A DNA stretch of 64,000 nt from Acidobacteriota bacterium (GTDB taxonomy: Bacteria; Acidobacteriota; Terriglobia; Acidiferrales; UBA7541). How positions within the stretch are numbered: the stretch's first letter is position 1; each line of letters begins with the position of its first letter. Shown in pieces: positions 39,728 to 47,333 of the stretch. Location: positions 62,001 through 126,000 of the forward strand of contig QHYK01000038.1 of NCBI GenBank assembly GCA_003224085.1. Direction: 5' to 3'. The position numbers and the translations under genes are program-made. The notes under the pieces are model-generated. The model ran no database searches, was not told the origin of the DNA, and worked only from the letters and a program-made list of their open reading frames with translations.

Positions 39728-39915
39728 GTCTCTCTCTGGTCAGCGAAAGTTGCGCAAGACCACCCCTGCAAAAAAAGTGCAGTCTGCGCACGCGGAGCGC
39801 GCTCGCACCGCGTCTTCTGACGCTAACGGAGGCAAGCGTCTCCGTCAAGAATTCACACAGTCTCTGCTGTGCAATCCGCAAACGTCGGTGGCGTGCCAGC
39901 AAATCCGTGGGATCT

Positions 39916-40092
39916 TCAGACGTGGCCCTGCTCGGGGGCGCAGGCATGCCATTCCGGGTCGGGGTAATGCCCGCGGCAGAACCACTGCCCGCAGCGCTCG
40001 CAATACTGCTGAGCGCCTTTATCGCAGGGTTCATCCATGCGCGAGACTCCCTGGCATGTTTGTTCTTGAGGCTTGACGGCTGGTCCGGACAT
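39916..40092 (-). CDS. Small Cys-rich (zinc-ribbon-like) protein
   Basis: 58 residues from the ATG at 40092, which follows GAGGAGGAA. The pattern is CQG, then C about a dozen residues on, then CERCGQWFCRGHY and HACAP, giving five Cys and two His in a layout like a small treble-clef or B-box-type zinc finger. It lies between the SAM hydrolase and the Vgb-like gene on the same strand. The role is unknown; small single zinc-finger proteins of this kind may mediate protein contacts. Confidence 0.65.
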   Translation of the reverse strand: MSGPAVKPQEQTCQGVSRMDEPCDKGAQQYCERCGQWFCRGHYPDPEWHACAPEQGHV

Positions 40093-40133
40093 CGGTTCCT
40101 CCTCGGCAACTGCGTTGCTGCCTTGGAAGGGGG

Positions 40134-41234
40134 TCAGCGGGCAGGTACCACGACACCCACTTTGTTCACTCCGCTGCACGCAATATACACCCGTCCGTCC
40201 GCCGTTGCAGCCATATTGCGCACGGTTCCGCCTCCGGAAGGAATATTTTCGCGCGCCATGGCCTCCGTCTTGGGATCAAAGCGCACCAGCGTGTTCGGCA
40301 TCACGCCGGACTCGCTGTACCACACCATCCCGTCCGGCGTGATGGCCATGCCGTACGGCTGGGATTTCGCGCCTCCGGGCGACGGCCACACCTTCACTTC
40401 GCCGGTTTTTGGATCGAGCCGGCCGAGGTTGCCGCCCTCAAAGTCGGTGAAGTACACCAGGTCATGCCCATCGATCGCCAGCCGCCGAGGGCGCACGCCG
40501 GTCGGCAGGAGATACTCTTGGATGTCCATGGTTTTAGGATTAATGCTTCCCAGCTTATTGGTGAAAAACATGCAAAAGAAAGGCGCTCCCTGGCTGTTGA
40601 CTTGTATGCCATAGGGATGCGCATGGACTTGCCCAACCCGGCGCAGGTCTATGTGGCCGTTCCGGGGATCCAGCCGTCCGACGTAGTTACCCACTTGCAC
40701 GGTGAACCACAACATGCCATCCGTGTCAAACACCAGCGAATGTGGATCTTCGGCTTTTGCGTCCGGCATCTTGTATTCCTTCACCTCGCCCGTCTTCACG
40801 TCGAGCTTGCCGATGTATCCCCGGAAATTCCCCGTGAACCAGATATTTCCCTCGGAGTCCGCCACCAGCCCGTGGGGGCCGGAATCGTCGACCTTCAGCG
40901 GAAACTCTTTGAAGGAGCCCGTGGACGGGTCCACGCGTCCAATCTTGTTTTGCATCTGTTCGGTGAACCATAGCGCACCGTCCAGGCCCACGGCTGGGTC
41001 ATGCGGATGCGCGCCCTTTGTCGGCACGTCCCACTCCTTGATGCTCGCGTGCAAGTCGCTTACGGCCAGCTCCGGCGGAAAGTTCTTGCTCGGCTCCGAA
41101 GCAGGTCTTGCCCCCAACTGTTGCGCTTGAATCCCTTGTGCGCTTCGCGAGGCAATGACCACCCCTGCTGCACATACCGCAACGAATGCCCCAACTGCGC
41201 CGATACCAAGAATCGTCCTCCAATTTCGGTTCAT
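40134..41234 (-). CDS. Vgb/SMP-30-like exported beta-propeller (virginiamycin B lyase-like)
   Basis: 366 residues from the ATG at 41234 with GGGAGGT five bases upstream. A membrane anchor or signal (about 8-28) is followed by six or seven blades built on the repeat 'G.LWFTE....KIGR.DP.TG..KE', for example 'DSEGNIWFTGNFRGYIGKLD'. The fold is that of streptogramin lyases and related propellers, but most such proteins are not antibiotic-inactivating; 'Vgb-like' is a fold name only. The Lys/His lyase residues cannot be assigned without an alignment. Confidence 0.85.
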   Translation of the reverse strand: MNRNWRTILGIGAVGAFVAVCAAGVVIASRSAQGIQAQQLGARPASEPSKNFPPELAVSDLHASIKEWDVPTKGAHPHDPAVGLDGALWFTEQMQNKIGRVDPSTGSFKEFPLKVDDSGPHGLVADSEGNIWFTGNFRGYIGKLDVKTGEVKEYKMPDAKAEDPHSLVFDTDGMLWFTVQVGNYVGRLDPRNGHIDLRRVGQVHAHPYGIQVNSQGAPFFCMFFTNKLGSINPKTMDIQEYLLPTGVRPRRLAIDGHDLVYFTDFEGGNLGRLDPKTGEVKVWPSPGGAKSQPYGMAITPDGMVWYSESGVMPNTLVRFDPKTEAMARENIPSGGGTVRNMAATADGRVYIACSGVNKVGVVVPAR

Positions 41235-41261
41235 AACTACCTCCCAGCCATGCAACCAACG

Positions 41262-41340
41262 GTCATTCCGAACGGAGCAGGCCGACGTTTCTCCCCGCGT
41301 TCGCTCCCGCGAATGCGTCGGCCGGCGGACGTAAGGAATC
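41262..41340. repeat. Dispersed palindromic repeat, GTCATTCC family, diverged copy
   Basis: Starts GTCATTCCGAACGGAGC and ends GTAAGGAATC. It contains an internal 8-bp inverted repeat, GGCCGACG (41280-41287) with CGTCGGCC (41316-41323). It lies in the upstream region of the Vgb-like gene and is related to the elements at 33387 and 46222. Confidence 0.5.
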
Positions 41341-41699
41341 TCTCTCTTCATCCATTTGTGAGGCCACAGCTTACGCCTCCGAGGATTCCCTGGGAAGCTG
41401 GAGTTCACGAATTGTGGGACTTGGGAACCGACACACGCTGGAAAAAGATCCACGGTGAAGTGAAGGAGACCGTATCTAGGAAAGCAGAATGGCGAGTGCA
41501 AGAGAAGGCCGCTTCCTGACTTTGGCAATATTCTGGATAGCGACTAATGGCCAACCCTTTCCTGAACTCGCTAAGTGCTGTGTCATAAGCAAGATAGCAT
41601 CGTGAACTTGTTGGACAGCAATTTGCTCAAAGACGTTACGCGGAAATTTTCTCTTTACATTCTCCTTACACCGCATGAGGCAAATCAGGAGGGACGGTC
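41341..41699. other. Intergenic stretch with no supported gene
   Basis: About 360 bases between the repeat and the small gene at 41700. Open frames on either strand here are short and have no recognisable protein character. No hairpin with a T-run, tRNA-like cloverleaf or repeat was seen. It should contain the promoters of the genes on both sides, but I cannot place them. Confidence 0.4.
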
Positions 41700-42050
41700 G
41701 TGGGTTCGAGTACGAGAAAAGACCTTCACGTACTTTGCTATCAACATCATCGGAAGATGAGTCTGGAATTCCAGAGTGGGTCGGAGAACGCGCCATTTCG
41801 TTGCTGTGAGCCGGGCTGCCTGATCCGTTACGACACTTCGCAGGGCTACTTCCTCGACACTCAGGATAAGACAACTTTGGAACAAGAAATCCTGCCGCGC
41901 GTTAGCTGTTCTGTGGACAAAAGCCCCATGTACCTTGCCGAATCTCAAACCAGGACCAAAAGTTATCGGCTCTGGAAATGCCCTGAATGCGTCGCCAGCT
42001 GGACGAATGAAGGGGCCTCGAACGAGTTAGAGAGGAAGGCAGAGGCCTGA
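41700..42050 (+). CDS. Small Cys-containing hypothetical protein
   Basis: 116 residues from a GTG at 41700, or 96 from the ATG at 41760. It contains 'CYQHHRKMSLEFQSG', 'FRCCEPGCLIRYDTSQGYF', 'VSCSVDKSPMYLAES' and 'LWKCPECVASW'. The paired Cys (CCEPGC, CPEC) and an initial CYQHH suggest two small zinc ribbons separated by beta strands. It has the feel of a conserved acidobacterial hypothetical protein, but I cannot name a family. Confidence 0.6.
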   Translation: MGSSTRKDLHVLCYQHHRKMSLEFQSGSENAPFRCCEPGCLIRYDTSQGYFLDTQDKTTLEQEILPRVSCSVDKSPMYLAESQTRTKSYRLWKCPECVASWTNEGASNELERKAEA

Positions 42051-42098
42051 CCCGTTTTTATTCGCAGGAGTTTTTTGGGGATCCACTGGGTTTTCCAG

Positions 42099-42392
42099 TT
42101 AGTAGGGCCCAGACCAGGAATCCACCCTGCTCGCAAGTTCCAAGCCGACAGCGAAGCTATTATCGCCCACAGGCTGGCAGTAAATCACCCTGGCCGACGC
42201 CCATAGCCCTTCATTGGGAGAGGTAACCACAGCTTGCTGAAGTGGCTGCAGCTTGCGCTGCATCAGCACCCGGGCGCCGTGGGCGCTCACGTTTTCAGTC
42301 CGCGTCCTTTCCTTCTGCGTTGGATTGTCGAGCAGGGAAACCTCGAGCTTTACCGTTCTTGCGATTCGCCTTTCAGATCGCCCATTTGACAT
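42099..42392 (-). CDS. PilZ-domain protein
   Basis: 97 residues from the ATG at 42392: 'MSNGRSERRIARTVKLEVSL' carries the RxxxR c-di-GMP-type motif near the N-terminus (ERRIAR). Then come 'TENVSAHGARVLMQR', matching the (D/N)xSxxG element, and 'ARVIYCQPVGDNSFAVGLEL'. It is a single PilZ barrel with no effector domain. The open frame continues upstream but without similarity. It may bind cyclic-di-GMP, although many acidobacterial stand-alone PilZ proteins are untested. Confidence 0.75.
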   Translation of the reverse strand: MSNGRSERRIARTVKLEVSLLDNPTQKERTRTENVSAHGARVLMQRKLQPLQQAVVTSPNEGLWASARVIYCQPVGDNSFAVGLELASRVDSWSGPY

Positions 42393-42616
42393 GGAGGTTA
42401 CGGTGCTGGGGAAAGGTGTGCGCCAGTGGATGATTTGCCACCTTCGGAAGACCACCTCGTTCCCGTGTGCTACGTGCTGGAGACCACAGTGGTGGTTACC
42501 ACTTTCCTGCTTCCGCTGAAAAGCCGTGGGAGACTGCAAACCCCCTGCGGGTAATTTACCGAACTCCAGCCCGGTTGTCGGCCGCGGCAGATTCAAACTT
42601 TCCGGGAGAAGCTCAC

Positions 42617-42656
42617 AAAAAAAAACGGCGGAAACCCGGAGGGGGCTCTCCGGGTT
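42617..42656 (-). terminator. Intrinsic terminator of the secreted-protein gene
   Basis: On the minus strand, a perfect 9-bp stem (AACCCGGAG at 42633-42641 pairing with CTCCGGGTT at 42648-42656, six-base loop) is followed after a short CG stretch by nine consecutive T (A-run at 42617-42625). It lies 36 bases past the stop of the gene at 42693-43145. Confidence 0.75.
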
Positions 42657-42692
42657 CCCGCGGGGTTGCCACCTCGGAAGTGGCGGGGTGCG

Positions 42693-43145
42693 CTAGGGCT
42701 TGGGCGAATAGAGGCTGGCAACTATCGTAACCTGGTCCGGCTTCCCGTTGCGCGCTAACAAGGAGGTTTGCTCCTTTTCTTGCGGTGATTTCTGGAGCTG
42801 CCTGCCGCGCGTATTCCCCGCTACCCAGATCTGCGACAGGAAATAGCGGTCGGCATAGCGGTGGAAGACCAGCTTCGATTTGGCTTGCGGTGCGTTGGAC
42901 GACGCGGTGAACGTGATCACCGCCATCGCTGCGCTTCCGTCCGTTCGTTGGATCAGCAAGGCGGCAGAGTCATCTGCCAGTTTCTCCACGCGGTACTCGC
43001 CTGCCGGAAGCGTCATTTTCCCTGCGGTAAACACAAAGGGAATATCCGCGATCAGGCGTTCCTGCGCTCTCACTGGCTGGCTCACTGCGAGCATCGCCAG
43101 CGCAAACATTCCTGTCATTGTGATTCGGAAAAGGGCTTTGTTCAT
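42693..43145 (-). CDS. Small secreted protein, function unknown
   Basis: 150 residues from the ATG at 43145 with GGAGG six bases upstream. A clean signal peptide (about 1-27, MNKALFRITMTGMFALAML then AVSQPVRAQ) precedes 'IPFVFTAGKMTLPAGEYRVE', 'SAALLIQRTDGSA' and 'KLVFHRYADRYFLSQIW', which read as a small beta-sandwich. This type of protein is common in acidobacterial genomes, in many copies, without a known role. It has its own terminator downstream. Confidence 0.72.
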   Translation of the reverse strand: MNKALFRITMTGMFALAMLAVSQPVRAQERLIADIPFVFTAGKMTLPAGEYRVEKLADDSAALLIQRTDGSAAMAVITFTASSNAPQAKSKLVFHRYADRYFLSQIWVAGNTRGRQLQKSPQEKEQTSLLARNGKPDQVTIVASLYSPKP

Positions 43146-43563
43146 GGAATCCTCCAGTTTGCCAATTTCAGCGCCGTTCAAGATCACCCAGCTTGCGCCC
43201 CTTTCACTTGAGCCGCGCTGTTGTCCCGCACTCTCGCGCATTCCTAGAGCAATGACAATGCACAGCAGGTGAACTGAAAACCCACTTTAAGTGAACTGCC
43301 AAGTCGCCCGACGAAGGCCGACTTAGCAGCTCGGCGAAGAGCGCCGTTAGGTATTACCCCGTGCTGTAGCTCAGGCCGGAGGGACCTATGAGTGCCCAGG
43401 TTTCGTTTTTTGAAATCTGGATCTTCACCCCGGAACCCACATTTCTCTGTAGCGAACGAGCGACCGACGACACTACACAATCATGAGGGAAGGCGGACCT
43501 ACTCGAGCGGAAGGCCCGGCCGTGCATCCTAGTGGTATATTCGTCCCAAGCAGAGGGATTGGG
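43146..43563. other. Intergenic region with a short palindrome
   Basis: About 420 bases between the secreted protein and the winged-helix regulator. It contains a short inverted repeat, AAGTCG (43301-43306) with CGACTT (43319-43324), and a 'CCGTTAGGTATTACCCCGTG' stretch that looks like part of a degenerate repeat element. If the regulator starts at the upstream ATG (43483), the last 80 bases are coding. Confidence 0.35.
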
Positions 43564-44289
43564 ATGACCCAGGGCGGCCAGTCCTCGGATGTTGTGCGGT
43601 TTGGCAGCTACGAAGTGCATCTGCGCGGCGGAGAACTCTACCGGGCCGGCCGCAAGATCAAGCTGCAACTCCAGCCCTTTCATGTTCTTGCGATGCTCCT
43701 GGAGCATCCCGGCGAAGTCGTCGCCCGCGAAGACCTCCAGCGACGGCTCTGGCCCGCGGACACCTTTGTGGACTTCGACCACAGCCTGAACACCGCGATC
43801 AAGAAGCTGCGCCTGGCGCTGTCCGACGACAAGAAGAATCCGCGATTCATCGAAACGCTACCCAAGCGCGGTTACCGTTTCATCGGCACACTGCAGGAGA
43901 CCGCGAACCTGCCAGTGGCGGCCACGCGCGAATCCCCCTGCAGAGGCCGGGCTTCAGCCCGGCTCACAAGCCCGTCCCCAACAAAGCCGGCGTCCTCCTG
44001 GGTTGGGCGCGTCGCCAAACTCTCTGCTGACGGCCAAAGTGACTTCGCTCTGGTCTCTGCCGACCAAGCCTCCGCGGCGGAAAGAGAAAAGCTCGATGCC
44101 GCCAATGACGACGTCGGATTGTCGCTCCTCATCGCGGCCCAAAAGCTCTTTCTAGTTGCAGACGGAACCCCGGTGAGGATACTCGAAGTCCACGAAACGG
44201 TTTCCCGTTGTCTGGTGCGCATTCTCGAAGGCGAGCATTACGGCAAAACCGCCCTCGTCCCCCTCCAATCCCTCACCGAACCGTCCTAA
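43564..44289 (+). CDS. Winged-helix (OmpR/PhoB-type) DNA-binding protein with unusual C-terminal domain
   Basis: 241 residues from ATG 43564 (alternative ATG 43483). Residues about 15-105 form a winged helix: 'LQPFHVLAMLLEHPGEVVAR', 'LWPADTFVDFDHSLN', 'AIKKLRLALSDD' and 'RFIETLPKRGYRFIG'. Such domains usually head TPR, PD40 or protein-kinase modules in acidobacteria; here only about 100 residues follow. The linker is partly encoded by a DNA palindrome (43946-43963). The last 60 residues ('LLIAAQKLFLVADGTPVRIL', 'VSRCLVRILEGEHYGKTALV') look like a small beta domain that I do not recognise. Confidence 0.82.
   Translation: MTQGGQSSDVVRFGSYEVHLRGGELYRAGRKIKLQLQPFHVLAMLLEHPGEVVAREDLQRRLWPADTFVDFDHSLNTAIKKLRLALSDDKKNPRFIETLPKRGYRFIGTLQETANLPVAATRESPCRGRASARLTSPSPTKPASSWVGRVAKLSADGQSDFALVSADQASAAEREKLDAANDDVGLSLLIAAQKLFLVADGTPVRILEVHETVSRCLVRILEGEHYGKTALVPLQSLTEPS
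43946..43963. repeat. Palindrome inside the winged-helix gene linker
   Basis: GCCGGGCT (43946-43953) and AGCCCGGC (43956-43963) form a perfect 8-bp stem with a two-base loop, flanked by AG and TC that extend it imperfectly. It is in the coding strand between the DNA-binding domain and the C-terminal domain. Confidence 0.55.
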
Positions 44290-44356
44290 CCGCAGCGCTC
44301 TCCGAACTGGATTAGCCGCAGAGGCCTTCTTTCTTTTCCTCTTTCTGCCTTCTTCT

Positions 44357-44866
44357 TTGTGCAGCTATTTGGTTGGTGGACGTGATGGATGGTGGGCGCG
44401 AGAGTTTATGAATGACTGCGCCAAGCGCGTGAAGGAGCGCATCCAAATTCCTACGGACGGCCATCGCGTTTATATGGATGCCGTCGAGGATGCTTTCGGA
44501 GCAGATGGGGACTACGCGCAATTGCAGAAGATTTACGGCGCTGTCGAGGAAAACGTTACCCGCTATTCCCCGGCACAATGCATTGGCTGTGACCTGAAAG
44601 TAGTCAGCGGCGACCCCGACCCAAAGCACGTAAGCACTAGCTTTGTCGAGCGTCAGAATCTAACAATGAGAATGGGCATGCGCCGATTCACGCGGCTAAC
44701 TAATGCCTTTTCTAAGAAAGTCGAGAATCACGCGGCAATGGTGGCGATTCATTTCCTGTACTACAATTTCGCCAGAATTCACAAGACGCTCAGGATCACG
44801 CCCGCGATGGCCGCTGGCCTATCCGATCACGTCTGGTCGCTGGAGGAAATTACACTATTAGCATGA
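44357..44866 (+). pseudogene. 5'-truncated IS1-like transposase
   Basis: 169 codons that start mid-protein at 'CSYLVGGRDGWWAREFMNDC' and include 'TDGHRVYMDAVEDAFG', 'DPKHVSTSFVERQNLTMRM' with the DDE-family Glu region, 'FTRLTNAFSKKVENH' and 'FHKTLRI'-like 'RIHKTLRITPAMAAGL'. These are the C-terminal half of IS1-like transposases that normally run to about 300 residues; the N-terminal helix-turn-helix and first catalytic Asp are missing. No intact terminal inverted repeat was found. It is a relic, just upstream of cofG. Confidence 0.8.
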
Positions 44867-45009
44867 CTGAGAATCAAAAATACTGGATCACACTGATAGC
44901 CTCGCTAATGGTTGCCTACTTGGGAAGCAAGGCTCCCAGCTACAGAATGCCGCTTGATTTGGCGGGTGGCCTACGCATCCCGCTCCAGTATAATCGGGAT
45001 CTGAGATGA
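44863..45009 (+). CDS. Possible 48-residue single-helix membrane peptide
   Basis: An ORF that overlaps both neighbours: its ATG overlaps the transposase stop (ATGA) and its TGA overlaps the cofG ATG (ATGA). It starts MTENQKYWITLIASLMVAYL, one hydrophobic helix, then a short tail. It may be a chance frame or the end of the former insertion. The double overlap is the only support. Confidence 0.2.
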   Translation: MTENQKYWITLIASLMVAYLGSKAPSYRMPLDLAGGLRIPLQYNRDLR

Positions 45010-46217
45010 GGAAAAGGATTGCCAGCACAAAGGCCGAGACGGCGTTGGAACAGGCGGGGCGAGGGCAGCGTATGAGTCGCGAAGAGGCGCTGGTGCTGGC
45101 TTGCCGCAACGGGCAGCCAGAGCCAGTGCCGCTCGACGAATTGCTGGGAGCAGCGAGCCAGGTGCGCCAGCAGGGAAAGGGCAAGACGGTCACCTTCTCG
45201 AAGAAGGTTTTTATTCCGCTGACGACGCTGTGCCGCGACTATTGCTCCTACTGCACGTTTCGTAAAGATCCGGGACAGCCTGGCGCGCACTTCATGACGC
45301 CGGACGAAGTGCTGGCGCTGGCGGAACAGGGACGCCGCGCCGGCTGCAAGGAAGCGCTGTTTAGCCTGGGCGATCAGCCGGAACGGATTTTTCCGGAAGC
45401 GCGGGAATTTCTGCGCCGGCAAGGTTACGCGTGCACGCTGGATTATCTTGCGGCGATGTGCGAGTTGGTGCTGGAGCGCACGGGTCTTCTGCCGCACGCG
45501 AATCCCGGCGTGATGGACGGCGCGCTGCTCGACAAGCTGAAAGGGTCGAACGCCAGCGTCGGGCTGATGCTGGAAAACGTCAGTGTGCGGCTGATGCGCG
45601 AAGGCTTGCCGCACGCGAACGCACCGGACAAAGTTCCCGCGTTGCGCCTGCGCACGATGGAAGAAGCGGGGAAGCGCTCGATGGCGTTTACTACCGGCAT
45701 CTTGATCGGCATTGGCGAAACGATGGAAGAGCGCGTCGATTCGCTGCTGGCGATCCGCGCGATGCACGAAAAATACGGGCACATCCAGGAAGTGATTGTG
45801 CAGAATTTTCGCGCCAAGCCGGACATTCCGATGGCGCATCACGCCGAACCTTCGCTTGAAGAAATGCTGCGGACGCTTGCCGTGGCGCGGCTGATTCTGG
45901 GCGCGCGCGTGAATCTGCAGGCGCCGCCAAATCTGAGTTATGACGATTTTCCGCGCCTGCTGGATGCGGGCATCAACGATTGGGGCGGAATCTCTCCGGT
46001 GACTAAAGATTTTATTAATCCGGAAGCGGCGTGGCCGCAAATTTCGCGTCTGCAGAAAGAAACTGAAGCCCGCGGCTTCCTATTGCGCGAAAGGCTCGCG
46101 ATCTATCCGGAGTTTGTTGCGCGCGACAAATTTGTTTCGCCGCGCGTCCGCGGAAAAATCGGCGCCCTCGCCGCCGCCGACGGCTTCGCAAGCCGAGGAG
46201 GAGTCGAAGCGCCTTGA
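45006..46217 (+). CDS. cofG: 7,8-didemethyl-8-hydroxy-5-deazariboflavin (FO) synthase subunit CofG
   Basis: 403 residues. Radical-SAM Cys triad C76-x3-C80-x2-C83 in 'LCRDYCSYCTF', 'HFMTPDEVLALAEQGRRAGC', 'FSLGDQPERIFP', 'PHANPGVM', 'LMLENVSVRL', 'TTGILIGIGET' and 'NWGGISPVTKDFINPE', all characteristic of CofG (the half of FO synthase that joins the tyrosine-derived moiety to the deazaflavin ring). CofH, its partner, is not in the window. The N-terminal 60 residues ('EEALVLACRNGQPEPV') are as expected. Coenzyme F420 production by this organism is implied. Confidence 0.93.
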   Translation: MRKRIASTKAETALEQAGRGQRMSREEALVLACRNGQPEPVPLDELLGAASQVRQQGKGKTVTFSKKVFIPLTTLCRDYCSYCTFRKDPGQPGAHFMTPDEVLALAEQGRRAGCKEALFSLGDQPERIFPEAREFLRRQGYACTLDYLAAMCELVLERTGLLPHANPGVMDGALLDKLKGSNASVGLMLENVSVRLMREGLPHANAPDKVPALRLRTMEEAGKRSMAFTTGILIGIGETMEERVDSLLAIRAMHEKYGHIQEVIVQNFRAKPDIPMAHHAEPSLEEMLRTLAVARLILGARVNLQAPPNLSYDDFPRLLDAGINDWGGISPVTKDFINPEAAWPQISRLQKETEARGFLLRERLAIYPEFVARDKFVSPRVRGKIGALAAADGFASRGGVEAP

Positions 46218-46221
46218 ATCT

Positions 46222-46304
46222 GTCATTCCAAGGAGCGGGGCGACGAGGAATGTGCTTTTGCTTCGGGCGACGAAACGCAGAACCCTCGCTTCGCTCGGGA
46301 TGAC
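46222..46304. repeat. Dispersed palindromic repeat, GTCATTCC...GGGATGAC
   Basis: An imperfect inverted element: left arm GTCATTCCAAGGAGCGGGGC from 46222, right arm CCCTCGCTTCGCTCGGGATGAC at 46283-46304. The reverse complement of the right arm matches the copy at 33387 at 20 of 22 positions. It lies between the convergent cofG and npdG genes. Confidence 0.65.
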
Positions 46305-46359
46305 TATGGTCGATCGTTTTGAACGAGGATATTTGTTCTGAATTGCGGGCGGACCACAC

Positions 46360-47058
46360 TTACTTTATTGGCGGGCCCTTCGAGGCTAAGGGTAAACCGG
46401 TGAAGCGGATGCCGGCGGTGTGAACTTTGTAGCGCGCGTTGAGGCCAATCAGCAGCGCGGTGATGGATTCGACGATGCGCGCGTTTTCGAGTTTTCCGCC
46501 GTTGAGCGCGCGCGCGCCGGGAATTTTTCCGGCTAATTCGGTGGCGACGCGTTTTGCTTCGTCATCATCGCTGCAGACCAGGATATCGCAGTCGACCGGC
46601 CCCGTTTGCGCGAGCAATTCGGCGCCCAGGTTGTGAAACGCCGCCGCGACTACCACGGATGCCGGGACAAGTTCGCGCGCCTGCTGTGCCGCGGAACCTT
46701 GCCAAACGTGGAGCATCCGCGATGGCGCGCCGCCGACGGCTGCGGCGAGGGGCACGGTCGTGTCAATGAGGATTTGTCCCGGCTTCCAGTGCGGCTTGAG
46801 TTGTTTCAGGAGCGCCGCCTGACCGGAAAAGGGAACTGTCAGTACGATGACTTCGCACTGCGCGAGGGCGGAGGCGTTGTCCGCGCCTTCAATCTTTGCG
46901 TTGGAACCGAGGCGCGCGCGAAGAATTTTCGCGGTTTCGGCGGCGCGGTTCGTGTCGCGCGAACCGATGACGATTTGCTCGCCGGCAGCGGCCCAACGCG
47001 CTGCGAGCCCCGAACCTTCCGGGCCGGTCCCGCCGAGAATTCCAATTTTTCTGCTCAT
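46360..47058 (-). CDS. npdG: NADPH-dependent F420 reductase (F420:NADP oxidoreductase)
   Basis: 232 residues: Rossmann motif GILGGTGPEGSGLA, second-strand 'VIGSRD' with Ser-Arg for the NADP phosphate, 'VIVLTVPFSG', 'LIDTTVPLA' and 'VVAAFHNLGAELL', as in Fno/NpdG enzymes. It links NADPH to F420H2. Convergent with cofG across a small repeat. The pairing with cofG supports F420 use in this genome. Confidence 0.9.
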   Translation of the reverse strand: MSRKIGILGGTGPEGSGLAARWAAAGEQIVIGSRDTNRAAETAKILRARLGSNAKIEGADNASALAQCEVIVLTVPFSGQAALLKQLKPHWKPGQILIDTTVPLAAAVGGAPSRMLHVWQGSAAQQARELVPASVVVAAAFHNLGAELLAQTGPVDCDILVCSDDDEAKRVATELAGKIPGARALNGGKLENARIVESITALLIGLNARYKVHTAGIRFTGLPLASKGPPIK

Positions 47059-47271
47059 GGTTCATCCATCTCCGCTGATGGCTGGTGTTGCACACGAGCG
47101 GGCACGTGTTGAATGGGGACGCGCTTCCCGGTGGAAAGCACCGGGGGCAAAAAACGCGAAAGCGGCCCCTACCACTGCACGCCAAAGGGGAACAGCTCAC
47201 AATCTAGTGGGTCTGGCTGATTTTTTGAAGCGGAGATTCTTGAGGCGGCACGCTTTGCAAGCGCCAATGTC

Positions 47272-47300
47272 TTGACACGACCTCTCGCACGGAATAGGCT
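47272..47300 (+). promoter_or_regulatory. Candidate promoter of the TonB-dependent receptor gene
   Basis: TTGACA at 47272-47277 and TAGGCT at 47295-47300, spaced 17 bases, with the GTG start 34 bases downstream of the -10 element. A G-rich stretch (AGGGGG) lies before the GTG. Pattern match only. Confidence 0.4.
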
Positions 47301-47333
47301 GCACGCAGGCTTTCCTTCCGCAGGGGGTGTGGA

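Noticed and set aside
40134-41234. Streptogramin-resistance gene (vgb)
   Set aside because: Only the propeller fold is supported; fold homologues are mostly unrelated to antibiotic cleavage.
41697-41716. tRNA T-arm-like GGGTTCGAGTACGA
   Set aside because: The five-base stem does not close and no cloverleaf can be drawn; the bases fit the start of a small gene.
44940-46040. Minus-strand open frame of 366 codons opposite cofG
   Set aside because: Rich in Arg, Gln and His with no recognisable motif; cofG on the other strand is unambiguous.
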